DNA of 64,000 nt, taken from the NCBI RefSeq assembly GCF_018323885.1, contig NZ_AP024585.1, positions 1,302,001 to 1,366,000 of the forward strand. The letters run 5' to 3'. The position numbers and the translations under genes are program-made. Source of the stretch: Citrobacter amalonaticus (GTDB lineage: Bacteria > Pseudomonadota > Gammaproteobacteria > Enterobacterales > Enterobacteriaceae). Shown one piece after another: positions 31,484-41,985 of the stretch; within the stretch, counting starts at the first letter, position 1; the number at the start of each line of letters is the position of its first letter. The notes beneath the pieces are model-generated. The model made no database searches, was not told the DNA's origin, and was given only the letters and a program-made list of their open reading frames with translations.

Positions 31484-32397
31484 TATTTATTCCGTTCGCT
31501 GGCGCTGTCCTTGATCAGTTCAGTGATCCCGGCAATGGAACCCATCAGGCTGCTGGCATCCAGTGGCATCATCACCACTTTACTGTTACTGGACGAGCCG
31601 ATTTGCTGTAGCGCTTCGGTATATTTCTGCGCCACAAAGTAATTCACCGCCTGAATATCACCGGAGGCGATCGCTTCAGACACCATTTTGGTCGCGCGAG
31701 CTTCCGCTTCAGCGGAACGTTCGCGGGCTTCTGCCTGTAAGAAGGCGGATTGACGTTCCCCTTCAGCTTTCAGGATCTGCGACTGTTTTTCCCCTTCGGC
31801 CTTAAGGATTTCTGCCTGGCGCACCCCTTCGGCTTCCAGAATATACGCACGTTTAGTACGTTCCGCTTTCATCTGGGCGTTCATGGAGGAGATCAGTTCA
31901 GCCGGTGGGCGGACATCACGAATCTCGATACGCGTGACTTTAATGCCCCAGGGATTGGTGGCCTCATCGACGATATGCAGCAGTCGGGTATTGATGCTGT
32001 CACGCTGGGAGAGCATTTCATCAAGCTCCATCGACCCCAGAACGGTACGGATGTTGGTCATAGTGAGGTTGATGATCGCCAGTTCCAGATTGCTGACCTC
32101 ATAGGCCGCACGCGGCGCGTCAATCACCTGAATAAAGCAGACGGCATCAATGGTGACGTTGGCGTTATCTTTCGAGATCACTTCCTGCGAGGGAATATCC
32201 AGCACCTGCTCCATCATATTGATTTTGCGTCCAATCCGGTCCATGAACGGCACAACGATGCTTAAGCCCGGTTGCAGCGTTTTGGTATAGCGGCCAAATC
32301 GCTCTACCGTCCACTGATACCCCTGGGGAACAATTTTCACGCCGGCGCCGACGATGACCAGCGCGACAAAAATGAGAATAGGAATAACAATAAGCAT
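31483..32397 (-). CDS. qmcA: QmcA (YbbK), SPFH/stomatin-like protein
   Basis: A 304-residue SPFH-domain protein anchored by one N-terminal helix ([19 protein letters not shown]). The SPFH core ([20 protein letters not shown]) is followed by a long Ala/Glu/Lys coiled coil with repeated [14 protein letters not shown] units. The start at 32397 has a perfect AGGAGG eight bases upstream; the longer frame to 32424 is rejected. E. coli QmcA forms large membrane assemblies associated with FtsH/HflKC. It is transcribed with ybbJ and is divergent from fetA. Confidence 0.95.
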   Translation of the reverse strand: MLIVIPILIFVALVIVGAGVKIVPQGYQWTVERFGRYTKTLQPGLSIVVPFMDRIGRKINMMEQVLDIPSQEVISKDNANVTIDAVCFIQVIDAPRAAYEVSNLELAIINLTMTNIRTVLGSMELDEMLSQRDSINTRLLHIVDEATNPWGIKVTRIEIRDVRPPAELISSMNAQMKAERTKRAYILEAEGVRQAEILKAEGEKQSQILKAEGERQSAFLQAEARERSAEAEARATKMVSEAIASGDIQAVNYFVAQKYTEALQQIGSSSNSKVVMMPLDASSLMGSIAGITELIKDSASERNK

Positions 32398-32542
32398 TGA
32401 AAAACCTCCTGTTGAACTGTCCATGATGTCGAGATTGGCGATGTTACTCTTGAAATTATACCTGATTCATTAAAGAGAGTTCCCCTCCTGTTAATTAGAG
32501 GGATACACTATTTTGCGATAAAACGCGAAAACAGGATAGATA

Positions 32543-33214
32543 ATGCGTGAAAATAGCAGGTTGTTGCAGGTAAACAATGTGGGTTACCAGGTCGGGACCA
32601 TCAAAATTCTGAATAACATCAGTTTTGACTTACGTCCTGGTGAATTTAAATTAATCACCGGCCCTTCTGGCTGTGGAAAAAGTACCTTACTGAAGATTAT
32701 TGCGTCGTTGCTCAGTCCGAATAGCGGTGAGATCCGCTTTGGTGGAGAGGATATTGCCACTCTCAACCCGGAACATTATCGTCAACAGGTTTCGTATTGC
32801 GCCCAGACGCCCGCGCTGTTTGGCGATACGGTCTACGATAATCTGATCTTCCCCTGGCAAATCCGTAACCAGCGTCCAGATCCTGGGGCTTTTCTGGCGG
32901 ACCTGGCCCGCTTTCAACTGCCGGAGTCGATTCTGGCGAAAAATATCAATGCGCTCTCCGGCGGAGAGAAACAGCGCATTTCCCTGATCCGCAATTTACA
33001 GTTTTTGCCGCAGGTTTTACTGCTTGATGAAATCACCAGCGCACTGGATGAAAGCAATAAGCGCAATGTGAATGAGATTATTCATCACTATGCTCGCGAT
33101 AAGCAGATAGGGGTGTTGTGGGTGACTCACGATAAAGACGAAATTAATCATGCGGATGAAATAATCACTCTGATGCCGCATGCCGGAGAAATGCAGGAAG
33201 CGCGTAATGAATGA
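32543..33214 (+). CDS. fetA: FetA, iron export ABC transporter ATPase
   Basis: A 223-residue ABC ATPase. The Walker A is GPSGCGKST, the signature is LSGGEKQRISL, and the Walker B is VLLLDEIT. In E. coli FetAB promotes iron homeostasis and resistance to peroxide stress. The gene overlaps fetB by eight bases, showing tight translational coupling. The start has AGGATAGATA upstream. Confidence 0.94.
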   Translation: MRENSRLLQVNNVGYQVGTIKILNNISFDLRPGEFKLITGPSGCGKSTLLKIIASLLSPNSGEIRFGGEDIATLNPEHYRQQVSYCAQTPALFGDTVYDNLIFPWQIRNQRPDPGAFLADLARFQLPESILAKNINALSGGEKQRISLIRNLQFLPQVLLLDEITSALDESNKRNVNEIIHHYARDKQIGVLWVTHDKDEINHADEIITLMPHAGEMQEARNE

Positions 33215-33986
33215 ACATAATATTACTAACGAGTCACTGGCATTAGCGATGATGCTGGTGGTGGTGGCGATGCTGATAAGCCATAAAGAGAAACTGGCGC
33301 TGGAGAAAGATATTCTCTGGAGCGTCGCTCGCGCCGTGGTTCAACTTATTATCGTCGGCTATGTCCTGAAATATATCTTCGCGGTCAATCATGCAGTCCT
33401 GACGTTAGTGATGGTGTTATTCATCTGTTTTAACGCCGCGTATAACGCGCAGAAGCGCAGTAAATATATTGATAAAGCGTTTGTTTCCTCGTTTATTGCC
33501 ATCACGACGGGGGCAGGGTTAACGCTGGCGGTGCTGGTGCTGTCGGGGTCGATTGAATTTATCCCGATGCAGGTGATCCCCATTTCTGGGATGATCGCTG
33601 GTAATGCGATGGTGGCCGTCGGATTGTGCTACAACAATCTCGGTCAGCGTTTCAGCAGCGAACAACAGCAGATTCAGGAAAAACTCAGTCTTGGCGCCAC
33701 GCCGAAAATGGCGTCTGCGGGCTTGATCCGCGACAGTATTCGCGCCTCGCTGATCCCAACGATCGACTCCGCGAAAACGGTCGGACTGGTGAGTTTGCCG
33801 GGGATGATGTCAGGGCTGATCTTTGCCGGTATCGATCCGGTCAAAGCGATTAAATATCAGATTATGGTGACCTTTATGTTGCTCTCAACGGCGAGCCTGT
33901 CGACCATCATTGCTTGCTATTTAACCTATCGGAAGTTTTACAACTCGCGCCACCAACTGGTGGTGACGCGTTTGAAGAAATCGTAA
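33207..33986 (+). CDS. fetB: FetB, iron export ABC transporter permease
   Basis: A 259-residue membrane permease of the FetB (UPF0014) family with about seven helices. The start MNEHNITNESLALAM at 33207 gives the E. coli length; an earlier in-frame ATG at 33180 lies inside fetA and is less likely. Family landmarks include IPMQVIPISGMIAGNAMVAVG and the SLPGMMSGLIFAG segment. It forms the transmembrane half of FetAB. A REP unit follows. Confidence 0.93.
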   Translation: MNEHNITNESLALAMMLVVVAMLISHKEKLALEKDILWSVARAVVQLIIVGYVLKYIFAVNHAVLTLVMVLFICFNAAYNAQKRSKYIDKAFVSSFIAITTGAGLTLAVLVLSGSIEFIPMQVIPISGMIAGNAMVAVGLCYNNLGQRFSSEQQQIQEKLSLGATPKMASAGLIRDSIRASLIPTIDSAKTVGLVSLPGMMSGLIFAGIDPVKAIKYQIMVTFMLLSTASLSTIIACYLTYRKFYNSRHQLVVTRLKKS

Positions 33987-33998
33987 CCAGCGACTGGC

Positions 33999-34028
33999 GT
34001 AGGCCCGATAAGCGTAGCGCCATCGGGC
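33999..34028. repeat. REP element between fetB and cnoX
   Basis: A single REP unit, GTAGGCCCGATAAGCG ... CGCCATCGGGC, lies between convergent genes. Confidence 0.8.
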
Positions 34029-34036
34029 AACGTAAA

Positions 34037-34945
<909 letters not shown>

Positions 34946-34950
34946 TCAAC

Positions 34951-35721
34951 TCATCCGTGCAAAATTTTGTCCATCAGGCGTCCCGGCAGCAGACGTTTGA
35001 GCAGCATGACGGCCCAGGTTACCAGCGTGACGGGATAGCGGAGTTTGGGTTTATCGCTGATAAAAGCATGGCGCACTTTGGCGACGACGGCTTCAGGATC
35101 GAGCGTAAAACGTGCGGCAATACCGGGGTTTTCCACCGGTTTGTCGTTCTGGGTCTGGTTAACGTTTTCCGTAAAGCGCGTGCGAATAGGGCCGGGTTCA
35201 ATCAGGCTGACCTTAATTCCGCTGTGACGTAGCTCCATGCGTAACGCATCTGACCAGGCTTCCAGCGCGTATTTACTGGCCGCGTAGGCGCCGCGTCCGG
35301 GTGTGGAGATAAGCCCCATCACCGAGGAGGTCATCACGATCCGACCTTCGCCATGCGGCAGCATGGCCGGTAACAGACGCATCGTGAGCTGATGAGCGCC
35401 AAAGAAATTGGCGGAGAATTGCTGCTCCATCTGCGCGCGGCTGATGGTGGGCAGCGGACCGTAGACGCCGTACCCGGCATTGTTAAAGATCCCGTATAAG
35501 CAGTTATCGGTCAGGGCGATCACCTCGTCAGCGGCGCGATCCACGCTCTCAGGCGAGTCGAGGTCGATCAATACGCCGGTGAATCCCATATTATTCATGC
35601 GCGTGACATCGTCGGGTTTGCGGCAGCCGGCGAGAACCTGAAAACCCTGACGCTTCAGCTCAAGCGCGCTTTCCAGGCCGATACCGCTGGAACATCCTGT
35701 TATTAAGACCGATTTTTGCAT
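34951..35721 (-). CDS. ybbO: YbbO, short-chain dehydrogenase/reductase
   Basis: A 256-residue SDR enzyme. The NADP-binding motif TGCSSGIG is at residues 8-15, NNAGYGVYGP follows near 85, and the catalytic YAASK is near 148. E. coli YbbO has NADP-dependent aldehyde reductase activity on medium and long-chain substrates. It lies 28 bases after tesA in the same direction, which fits a role in handling fatty-acid-derived products. Confidence 0.93.
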   Translation of the reverse strand: MQKSVLITGCSSGIGLESALELKRQGFQVLAGCRKPDDVTRMNNMGFTGVLIDLDSPESVDRAADEVIALTDNCLYGIFNNAGYGVYGPLPTISRAQMEQQFSANFFGAHQLTMRLLPAMLPHGEGRIVMTSSVMGLISTPGRGAYAASKYALEAWSDALRMELRHSGIKVSLIEPGPIRTRFTENVNQTQNDKPVENPGIAARFTLDPEAVVAKVRHAFISDKPKLRYPVTLVTWAVMLLKRLLPGRLMDKILHG

Positions 35722-35749
35722 AACTTTACCTGTCAGGATCTCCGTTGAA

Positions 35750-36376
35750 TTAAGACTCGTGTTTTACTAAAGGACTCAGCTGCTTCGCCATCCAGTCAGC
35801 GATAAACGGCTGGGCATCGCGGTTAGGGTGAATACCATCATCCTGCATCCACTGCGGTTTTAGATAGACCTCTTCCATAAAAAAGGGTAACAGAGGAATA
35901 TCAAATTCTTTGGCGAGCTTTGGATAGAGCGCGCTAAAGGTTTCATTATACCGACGGCCATAGTTTGCGGGCAGGCGAATTTGCATCAGCAACGGCTCGG
36001 CGTTCGCCGCCTTCACGTCCTGCACGATGGTACGCAGCGTTTGTTCGGTCTGTTGCGGCGCAAAGCCGCGTAGCCCGTCGTTGCCGCCCAGCTCAACCAG
36101 CACCCAGCGCGGTTGATGCTGTTTGAGTAGCGCAGGCAGGCGTGCCAGCGCTTGCTGGGAGGTGTCGCCGCTGATGCTGGCGTTCACCACGGTGGTTTTG
36201 CTCTGCCATTTGTCGTTGAGCAGTGCAGGCCAGGCGGCACTGGCGGACATTCGGTACCCGGCGCTCAGGCTGTCGCCGAGGATTAACAACGTGTCAGCCG
36301 CAGCGGCCCGACAGGTAAACAGGATCAGGAACAGGAAAGGCAAATGCCAGCGGAAAACATTGTTGAAGTTCATCAT
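35750..36376 (-). CDS. tesA: TesA, periplasmic thioesterase I / lysophospholipase L1
   Basis: A 208-residue SGNH hydrolase of the periplasm. The start MMNFNNVFRWHLPF at 36376 gives the E. coli length; a longer frame to 36406 runs through ybbA and is rejected. A signal peptide ends at RAAA (residue 26). The nucleophile is S36 in LGDSLS, GGNDG supplies the oxyanion residues, and DGIHPN holds the Asp/His pair. Its 5' end overlaps the divergent ybbA coding region by 33 bases. Confidence 0.95.
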   Translation of the reverse strand: MMNFNNVFRWHLPFLFLILFTCRAAAADTLLILGDSLSAGYRMSASAAWPALLNDKWQSKTTVVNASISGDTSQQALARLPALLKQHQPRWVLVELGGNDGLRGFAPQQTEQTLRTIVQDVKAANAEPLLMQIRLPANYGRRYNETFSALYPKLAKEFDIPLLPFFMEEVYLKPQWMQDDGIHPNRDAQPFIADWMAKQLSPLVKHES

Positions 36377-37030
36377 CTTAAGAAGTCCGTCGGTCAGGGG
36401 GAGCACGAGCTTTCCATCCTTACCGGAGTTGACCTGGTTGTCAAACGCGCCGAGACCATTGCGCTGATTGGCGAGTCGGGTTCAGGGAAATCTACGCTAC
36501 TGGCGATCCTCGCCGGACTGGACGATGGCACCGACGGCGCCGTCAATTTGGTGGGGAAACCGTTGCATCAGATGGATGAAGAGGCCCGGGCTCAACTGCG
36601 TGCACAGCATGTCGGTTTTGTCTTTCAGTCATTTATGTTGATTCCCACGCTGAATGCACTGGAAAACGTCGAACTTCCCGCACTACTGCGCGGCGAAAAC
36701 AGCGGACAAAGTAAAGCGGGAGCGAAAGCCCTGCTGGAACAACTGGGTCTGGGCAAGCGTCTGGACCATCTTCCGGCGCAGCTTTCCGGTGGTGAGCAGC
36801 AGCGCGTGGCGTTGGCGCGCGCTTTTAATGGTCGCCCGGACGTCCTGTTTGCCGATGAACCAACGGGGAACCTCGACCGGCAGACCGGTGAAAAAATTGC
36901 CGATCTGCTCTTTTCGCTTAACCGCGAACACGGCACCACGCTGATTCTGGTGACTCACGATCCGCAACTGGCGGCGCGCTGCAACCGACGACTGCGCCTG
37001 GTGAATGGACAGTTGCAGGAGGAGGCATGA
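36344..37030 (+). CDS. ybbA: YbbA, ABC transporter ATPase (LolD/MacB type)
   Basis: A 228-residue ATPase. It contains Walker A GESGSGKST, LSGGEQQRVALARA and Walker B VLFADEPTGNLD, the pattern of the LolD/MacB-like type VII exporters. It overlaps tesA divergently by 33 bases and overlaps ybbP by four bases (ATGA). The tesA-ybbA-ybbP cluster is conserved, and a link to release of lipidic or hydrophobic compounds has been proposed. Confidence 0.94.
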   Translation: MPAENIVEVHHLKKSVGQGEHELSILTGVDLVVKRAETIALIGESGSGKSTLLAILAGLDDGTDGAVNLVGKPLHQMDEEARAQLRAQHVGFVFQSFMLIPTLNALENVELPALLRGENSGQSKAGAKALLEQLGLGKRLDHLPAQLSGGEQQRVALARAFNGRPDVLFADEPTGNLDRQTGEKIADLLFSLNREHGTTLILVTHDPQLAARCNRRLRLVNGQLQEEA

Positions 37031-39441
37031 TCGCACGCTGGTTCTGGCGCGAATGGCGCTCGCCGTCGCTGTTGATTGTCTGGCTGGCGCTGAGTCTGGC
37101 GGTGGCCTGCGTGTTGGCGCTGGGCAACATCAGCGACCGGATGGAAAAAGGGTTAAGTCAGCAAAGCCGCGAGTTCATGGCGGGGGACCGGGCACTGCGC
37201 AGCTCACGCGAGGTGCCGCAGGCGTGGATTGACGATGCGCGTCAGCGCGGTCTGAAGGTCGGAGAACAACTGACCTTTGCCACCATGACCTTTGCTGGCG
37301 ATACGCCACAGCTGGCGAACGTCAAAGCGGTCGATGACATCTATCCGATGTACGGCGAGCTGGAAACCAATCCGCCGGGGCTCAAGCCACAGCAGGGAAC
37401 GGTACTGTTGGCGCCGCGACTGATGGCGTTGCTGAACCTGAAAATCGGCGACACTATTGATGTCGGCGACGCCACGCTGCGCATTGCTGGGGAAGTGGTG
37501 CAGGAGCCAGACTCCGGCTTTAACCCCTTCCAGATGGCGCCGCGTCTGTTAATGAATACAGCGGATGTTGCGAAAACCGGTGCCGTGCAGCCCGGCAGTC
37601 GCGTCACGTGGCGCTATAAATTTGGTGGCACGCCGCAACAGCTTGACGGCTATGAAAAGTGGCTACTACCGCAGCTGAAGCCGGAACATCGCTGGTACGG
37701 ACTTGAACAGGACGACGGCGCGCTGGGCAAATCCCTGGAGCGTTCGCAACAATTTCTTCTTCTTTCGGCACTGTTAACACTGCTACTGGCCGTCGCTGCC
37801 GTGGCGGTGGCGATGAATCACTACTGTCGCAGTCGTTATGATCTGGTGGCGATTCTGAAAACGCTCGGTGCGGGCAGGGCACAACTGCGAAAACTGATTG
37901 TCGGGCAGTGGCTGATGGTACTGGCGCTTTCCGCCGTGACGGGCGGGGCGATCGGCCTGTTATTCGAAAAGATGCTAATGGTACTGCTTAAACCGGTGCT
38001 GCCCGCCGCGCTGCCGCCTGCCAGTTTCTGGCCGTGGATCTGGGCGTTGGGCACCATGACGGTGATCTCGCTGCTGGTCGGTTTGCGTCCCTATCGCTTG
38101 TTATTAGCTACCCAGCCGCTGCGCGTCTTGCGTCGTGACGTGGCGGCCAATGTCTGGCCGCTGAAATTCTATTTGCCGATCGTGACCGTGGTGGTGGTGG
38201 TGTTACTGGCCGGGTTAATGGGCGGCAGTCCACTGCTGTGGGCGGTGCTGGCGGGGGCGGTCGTGCTGGCGCTGCTGTGCGGCGTGTTGGGCTGGATGCT
38301 GCTGAACGTTCTGCGTGGGATGACGCTGTCGTCGTTGCCGCTGCGCCTCGCGGTCAGTCGCCTGCTACGTCAGCCGTGGTCGACGCTGAGCCAGCTGTCA
38401 GCGTTTTCGCTGTCGTTTATGCTACTGGCACTGCTGCTGGTTTTACGCGGTGATCTGCTGGATCGCTGGCAGCAGCAGCTTCCGCCGGAAAGTCCCAATT
38501 ATTTTCTGATCAACATTGCCCCGGAGCAGGTGCCGCAGGTGAAGGCATTTCTCTCCGAGCATCAGGTGATCCCGGAAGCGTTCTACCCGATCGTGCGGGC
38601 GCGGTTGACGGCGATAAACAACACGCCGACAGAAGGGGGACAAGATGAGTCTCTGAATCGTGAGCTGAATCTGACCTGGCAGGATACCCGTCCGGATCAC
38701 AACCCCATCACCGCCGGTAACTGGCCGCCAGGAAAAGGCGAGGTATCGATGGAAGAGGGGCTGGCAAAACGGTTGAACGTTTCACTCGGCGACAGCGTCA
38801 CTTTTATGGGTGACACTCAGGCGTTCAGTGCGAAGGTGACCAGTTTGCGCCGGGTCGACTGGGAAAGCCTGCGCCCTAACTTTTTCTTTATCTTTCCGTC
38901 CGGCGCGCTGGATGGTCAGCCGCAAAGCTGGCTGACCAGCTTCCGCTGGGAAAACGGCAACGGCATGCTGACGCAACTTAATCGTGAGTTCCCGACGATT
39001 AGCCTGTTAGACATCGGCGCGATCCTTAAGCAGGTAGGGCAGGTGCTGGAGCAGGTTAGCCGGGCGCTGGAGGTCATGGTTGTGCTGGTAACCGCCTGCG
39101 GCATGCTGTTGCTACTGGCGCAGGTGCAGGTCGGCATGCGCCAGCGCCATCAGGAACTGGTGGTCTGGCGTACGTTAGGCGCGGGCAAAAAACTCCTGCG
39201 CACTACGCTGTGGTGTGAATTTGCCATGCTGGGGCTGGTCTCCGGGCTGGTGGCGTCCATCGGCGCGGAAACCGCGCTGGCGGTGCTGCAAACGCAGGTG
39301 TTTGACTTCCCGTGGGAACCTGACTGGCGCTTGTGGATTGTCCTGCCTCTTTGCGGCGCGCTTTTACTTTCTCTTTGCGGGGGCTGGCTCGGTGTCCGTC
39401 TGCTGAAAGGGAAAGCGTTGTTCCGTCAGTTTACTGTTTAA
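37027..39441 (+). CDS. ybbP: YbbP, FtsX/MacB-type ABC permease
   Basis: An 804-residue inner-membrane permease, E. coli length. An N-terminal helix and large periplasmic domain are followed by two sets of FtsX-type membrane bundles near residues 240-450 and 670-800. The repeated motif LVAILKTLGAGRAQLRKLI and ELVVWRTLGAGKKLLRTTL marks the two cytoplasmic coupling loops. Together with YbbA it forms a mechanotransmission-type ABC system whose substrate is not settled. Confidence 0.93.
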   Translation: MIARWFWREWRSPSLLIVWLALSLAVACVLALGNISDRMEKGLSQQSREFMAGDRALRSSREVPQAWIDDARQRGLKVGEQLTFATMTFAGDTPQLANVKAVDDIYPMYGELETNPPGLKPQQGTVLLAPRLMALLNLKIGDTIDVGDATLRIAGEVVQEPDSGFNPFQMAPRLLMNTADVAKTGAVQPGSRVTWRYKFGGTPQQLDGYEKWLLPQLKPEHRWYGLEQDDGALGKSLERSQQFLLLSALLTLLLAVAAVAVAMNHYCRSRYDLVAILKTLGAGRAQLRKLIVGQWLMVLALSAVTGGAIGLLFEKMLMVLLKPVLPAALPPASFWPWIWALGTMTVISLLVGLRPYRLLLATQPLRVLRRDVAANVWPLKFYLPIVTVVVVVLLAGLMGGSPLLWAVLAGAVVLALLCGVLGWMLLNVLRGMTLSSLPLRLAVSRLLRQPWSTLSQLSAFSLSFMLLALLLVLRGDLLDRWQQQLPPESPNYFLINIAPEQVPQVKAFLSEHQVIPEAFYPIVRARLTAINNTPTEGGQDESLNRELNLTWQDTRPDHNPITAGNWPPGKGEVSMEEGLAKRLNVSLGDSVTFMGDTQAFSAKVTSLRRVDWESLRPNFFFIFPSGALDGQPQSWLTSFRWENGNGMLTQLNREFPTISLLDIGAILKQVGQVLEQVSRALEVMVVLVTACGMLLLLAQVQVGMRQRHQELVVWRTLGAGKKLLRTTLWCEFAMLGLVSGLVASIGAETALAVLQTQVFDFPWEPDWRLWIVLPLCGALLLSLCGGWLGVRLLKGKALFRQFTV

Positions 39442-39618
39442 TCCCGTGATAATGACGCGCCGGTTTTTATGCTGGCGCGTACTTTCTTAGTAGCATAAAT
39501 TGATAACCCCTCGCTGTTTAACGGCACAAATCATTAAAAACCCGCCAACACGTCAGTGTTAATACCAGTTAATATTCAAACGCTGAATAATTAGCAGGAA
39601 ATCTATCAAGGAAAAATA

Positions 39619-40752
39619 ATGACTATAAAAACAACAGCGCTGGCGGCATCGATCGGCGCAGCAGTGGCATTAACGTCTTTCGCCTCTCAGGCGGAAATCA
39701 CCGTTCTGAAACAAGATCCGCAGGCGGGCAATCCGCTGAGCCGTCTCAACTTTACCGTTGGCGGGAGTATTCGTCCTCAGTTCCAGAACATGACGGGCGA
39801 TGACGGCGCAAATGGCTATAAACGTAATGGCTTCGACGGCGGTACCCGTTTCCGCTTCGCGGCAGATTACTATCTGTTTGATGACATCAGTTGGATCAGC
39901 TTCTACGAGCTGGGCGTTAACATTCCGGCGCAGTTCAACTGGGACAATCACTATGCTGACGGCGCGCATGACACCACGCGTCGTATGCTGTACACCGGTC
40001 TGAAGAGCGATACCTGGGGTACGCTGACCTTCGGTCAACAGAACAGCATCTACTACGATGTGGTCGGTGCGAAAACCGATATCTGGGACTACGACATGAT
40101 TGGTCAGGCACCGGGTAACGGGATTAACGGCGACTATGATGGTTCTTACCGTTCCCGCAAAATGCTGAAATATAAGAAAACGGTTGGTGATGTTGATCTC
40201 TACGCATCTTATCTGTTCAGCGACGACTACAACCCGAATAATGGCCTGAACTACAAGCGTAAAGGCGGTGGTTCACTGGGTGCGGATTATCACATTACTG
40301 ACGATCTGAGCTGGGGTACGGCGTGGAACTACACCCGTGCGGAAATGCGCGGTAACGGCAGCAAAACGTACGATCAGAACATCGTGGGTACTGCCCTGAG
40401 CTGGACCCCGGATAACTGGACCTTCTCACTGGGCGGCGGCTGGTACCAGAACTTTATGACCACCAAAAAAGTGTCTGTTAACGACTACTTTGCCGGTGAT
40501 GCGTGGGGTCTGGAATACTTTGCGGGCTATACATTCCCAATCAACCAGTATGCGTTGAAATCCGTTCAGCCGTACTTCATGGGTGACCGTATTGAATACG
40601 TGAATGGTCGCAACTACCTGCGTACCGACAACGGCGTGGGTATCAGTTTCCAGCTGGATTATGGTTTCCGTGTTGATTACGAACACGTCTTTACCTCCAG
40701 CACCGATAACCTGGGTGATATGAACCTGGTGCGTCTGCGTTACGACTTCTGA
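39619..40752 (+). CDS. Outer-membrane porin (general porin superfamily)
   Basis: A 377-residue protein with a Sec signal ending SFASQA near residue 25 and a mature beta-barrel pattern of alternating aromatic and polar residues. It ends in phenylalanine (RLRYDF), the BAM-recognition signature. Internal segments such as DTWGTLTFGQQNSIYYDVV resemble the strand and eyelet region of trimeric porins. It has its own upstream gap of 177 bases and a REP unit downstream. E. coli K-12 has rhs genes, not a porin, at this place. The solute it admits is unknown. Confidence 0.85.
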   Translation: MTIKTTALAASIGAAVALTSFASQAEITVLKQDPQAGNPLSRLNFTVGGSIRPQFQNMTGDDGANGYKRNGFDGGTRFRFAADYYLFDDISWISFYELGVNIPAQFNWDNHYADGAHDTTRRMLYTGLKSDTWGTLTFGQQNSIYYDVVGAKTDIWDYDMIGQAPGNGINGDYDGSYRSRKMLKYKKTVGDVDLYASYLFSDDYNPNNGLNYKRKGGGSLGADYHITDDLSWGTAWNYTRAEMRGNGSKTYDQNIVGTALSWTPDNWTFSLGGGWYQNFMTTKKVSVNDYFAGDAWGLEYFAGYTFPINQYALKSVQPYFMGDRIEYVNGRNYLRTDNGVGISFQLDYGFRVDYEHVFTSSTDNLGDMNLVRLRYDF

Positions 40753-40762
40753 GTCTGATGCT

Positions 40763-40795
40763 GTGCCCGGTGACGCTAACGCTTACCGGGCCTAC
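40763..40795. repeat. REP element after the porin gene
   Basis: TGCCCGGTGACGCTAACG and CTTACCGGGCCTAC form a REP-like imperfect hairpin between the convergent porin and selU genes. Confidence 0.7.
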
Positions 40796-40818
40796 AAATC
40801 ATCACCCTCCGGCGTTTT

Positions 40819-41889
40819 TCAACCGCGCAACCACGCCTCAACCTCTTCAAATGTTCCACGAAAGGCAATCTGTCCGGCTTTCTTTTCCAGTTGATAGCGA
40901 TACATCGGATCGTAATATTCTTCCAGCAGCGGCACTAACCAACTGAAATGCACTTCGGTGCTGCCGGTCTGACGCTGTGCCTCCAGCGCCACGTCCAGCC
41001 TGGCGGTTAACTCGTTAAACCGCTGCAAACCCAGACGCCGTTGAATTGCAAAAAGCCCATGATGCAGATAGTTGCTGTATTCCTGCCATCCCGGCTCTTC
41101 GCCATACGCATGGGTGAAATCATGATGCATCCGCACGAAATACTCTTCCCGCAGACGCTCAAGACGGCGCCCGAACGGATCGTCAATCACGGCGATAGCG
41201 GCCTGCGTCATGCGTTCGCGCAGGCATTCCGGCAGATGGTTAGCGCCGATCATCCGGCCTTCATCTTCCAGCACCCAGCGCGTGGCCTGCTTTTTGAGCA
41301 GCGTCACCGCCAGCAGATTTTCAAAACTGGCCTGACTGAGCTGGGGTTCCAGCGTGCGTCCAAAAGAGGAGCCGCGATGATGGGCTAATCCCTCAAGATC
41401 TACGCCGTTTTCCTGCTTTTGCACCAGTTGTGTTTTTCCATTGCCGGTACAGCCGCCAATTAGCACGATCGGTTTTTGGACCTGTTCTTCCGTGGCGGCA
41501 ATCGCGGCCTGGCGTAGCGCTTTGTAGCCACCGTTGATCAACGGGTAATCCACGCCGGATTCACGTAGCCACTGCTGGACAATGTGCGAACGCTGACCGC
41601 CCCGGGCGCAGCAGAGATAGCCTTGCGGGTGTTGCCGGCAGGCTTTGTGCCAGGCAGCCAGACGCTGCTGGCGAATCTCGCCGCAGACCAGTTGATGACC
41701 GAGCTCAAGTGCAGCTTCTGGCCCCTGGCGTTTATAGCAGGTACCCACGGCGGCACGCTCGTCATCATTCATTAAGGGTAAATTTATCGCGCCCGGTATG
41801 GCACCCTGCTGAAATTCAACCGGCGCGCGGACATCGATTAAGGGCGTATCGGCGATAAGGATCGCGCGATAGTCCGTTCCATCGTTCAT
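40819..41889 (-). CDS. selU: SelU, tRNA 2-selenouridine synthase
   Basis: Converts 2-thiouridine to 2-selenouridine at the wobble base of some tRNAs, using selenophosphate. The start [16 protein letters not shown] at 41889, with AGGA six bases upstream, gives 356 residues; a second ATG at 41910 has no such support. The N-terminal rhodanese domain contains the CCARGGQRS active-site loop. A P-loop, [10 protein letters not shown], follows in the C-terminal half. Known E. coli protein: 364 residues. Confidence 0.94.
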   Translation of the reverse strand: MNDGTDYRAILIADTPLIDVRAPVEFQQGAIPGAINLPLMNDDERAAVGTCYKRQGPEAALELGHQLVCGEIRQQRLAAWHKACRQHPQGYLCCARGGQRSHIVQQWLRESGVDYPLINGGYKALRQAAIAATEEQVQKPIVLIGGCTGNGKTQLVQKQENGVDLEGLAHHRGSSFGRTLEPQLSQASFENLLAVTLLKKQATRWVLEDEGRMIGANHLPECLRERMTQAAIAVIDDPFGRRLERLREEYFVRMHHDFTHAYGEEPGWQEYSNYLHHGLFAIQRRLGLQRFNELTARLDVALEAQRQTGSTEVHFSWLVPLLEEYYDPMYRYQLEKKAGQIAFRGTFEEVEAWLRG

Positions 41890-41947
41890 GAGAAATCCTG
41901 AAGAAGACAAACAGCAATGGACGGGATTTTACGCGCGGAACGAGAGG

Positions 41948-41976
41948 GCGGGGAAGTATAAGTTAAACTTCCCCGC
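41948..41976. terminator. Hairpin between purK and selU
   Basis: GCGGGGAAGT (41948-41957) and ACTTCCCCGC (41967-41976) make a perfect 10-bp stem ten bases beyond the purK stop on the minus strand. The T-rich side (ATTTTA) is on the plus strand. It probably marks the purEK mRNA 3' end, although the U-tract is poor in that direction. Confidence 0.55.
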
Positions 41977-41985
41977 ATTTTAGGC

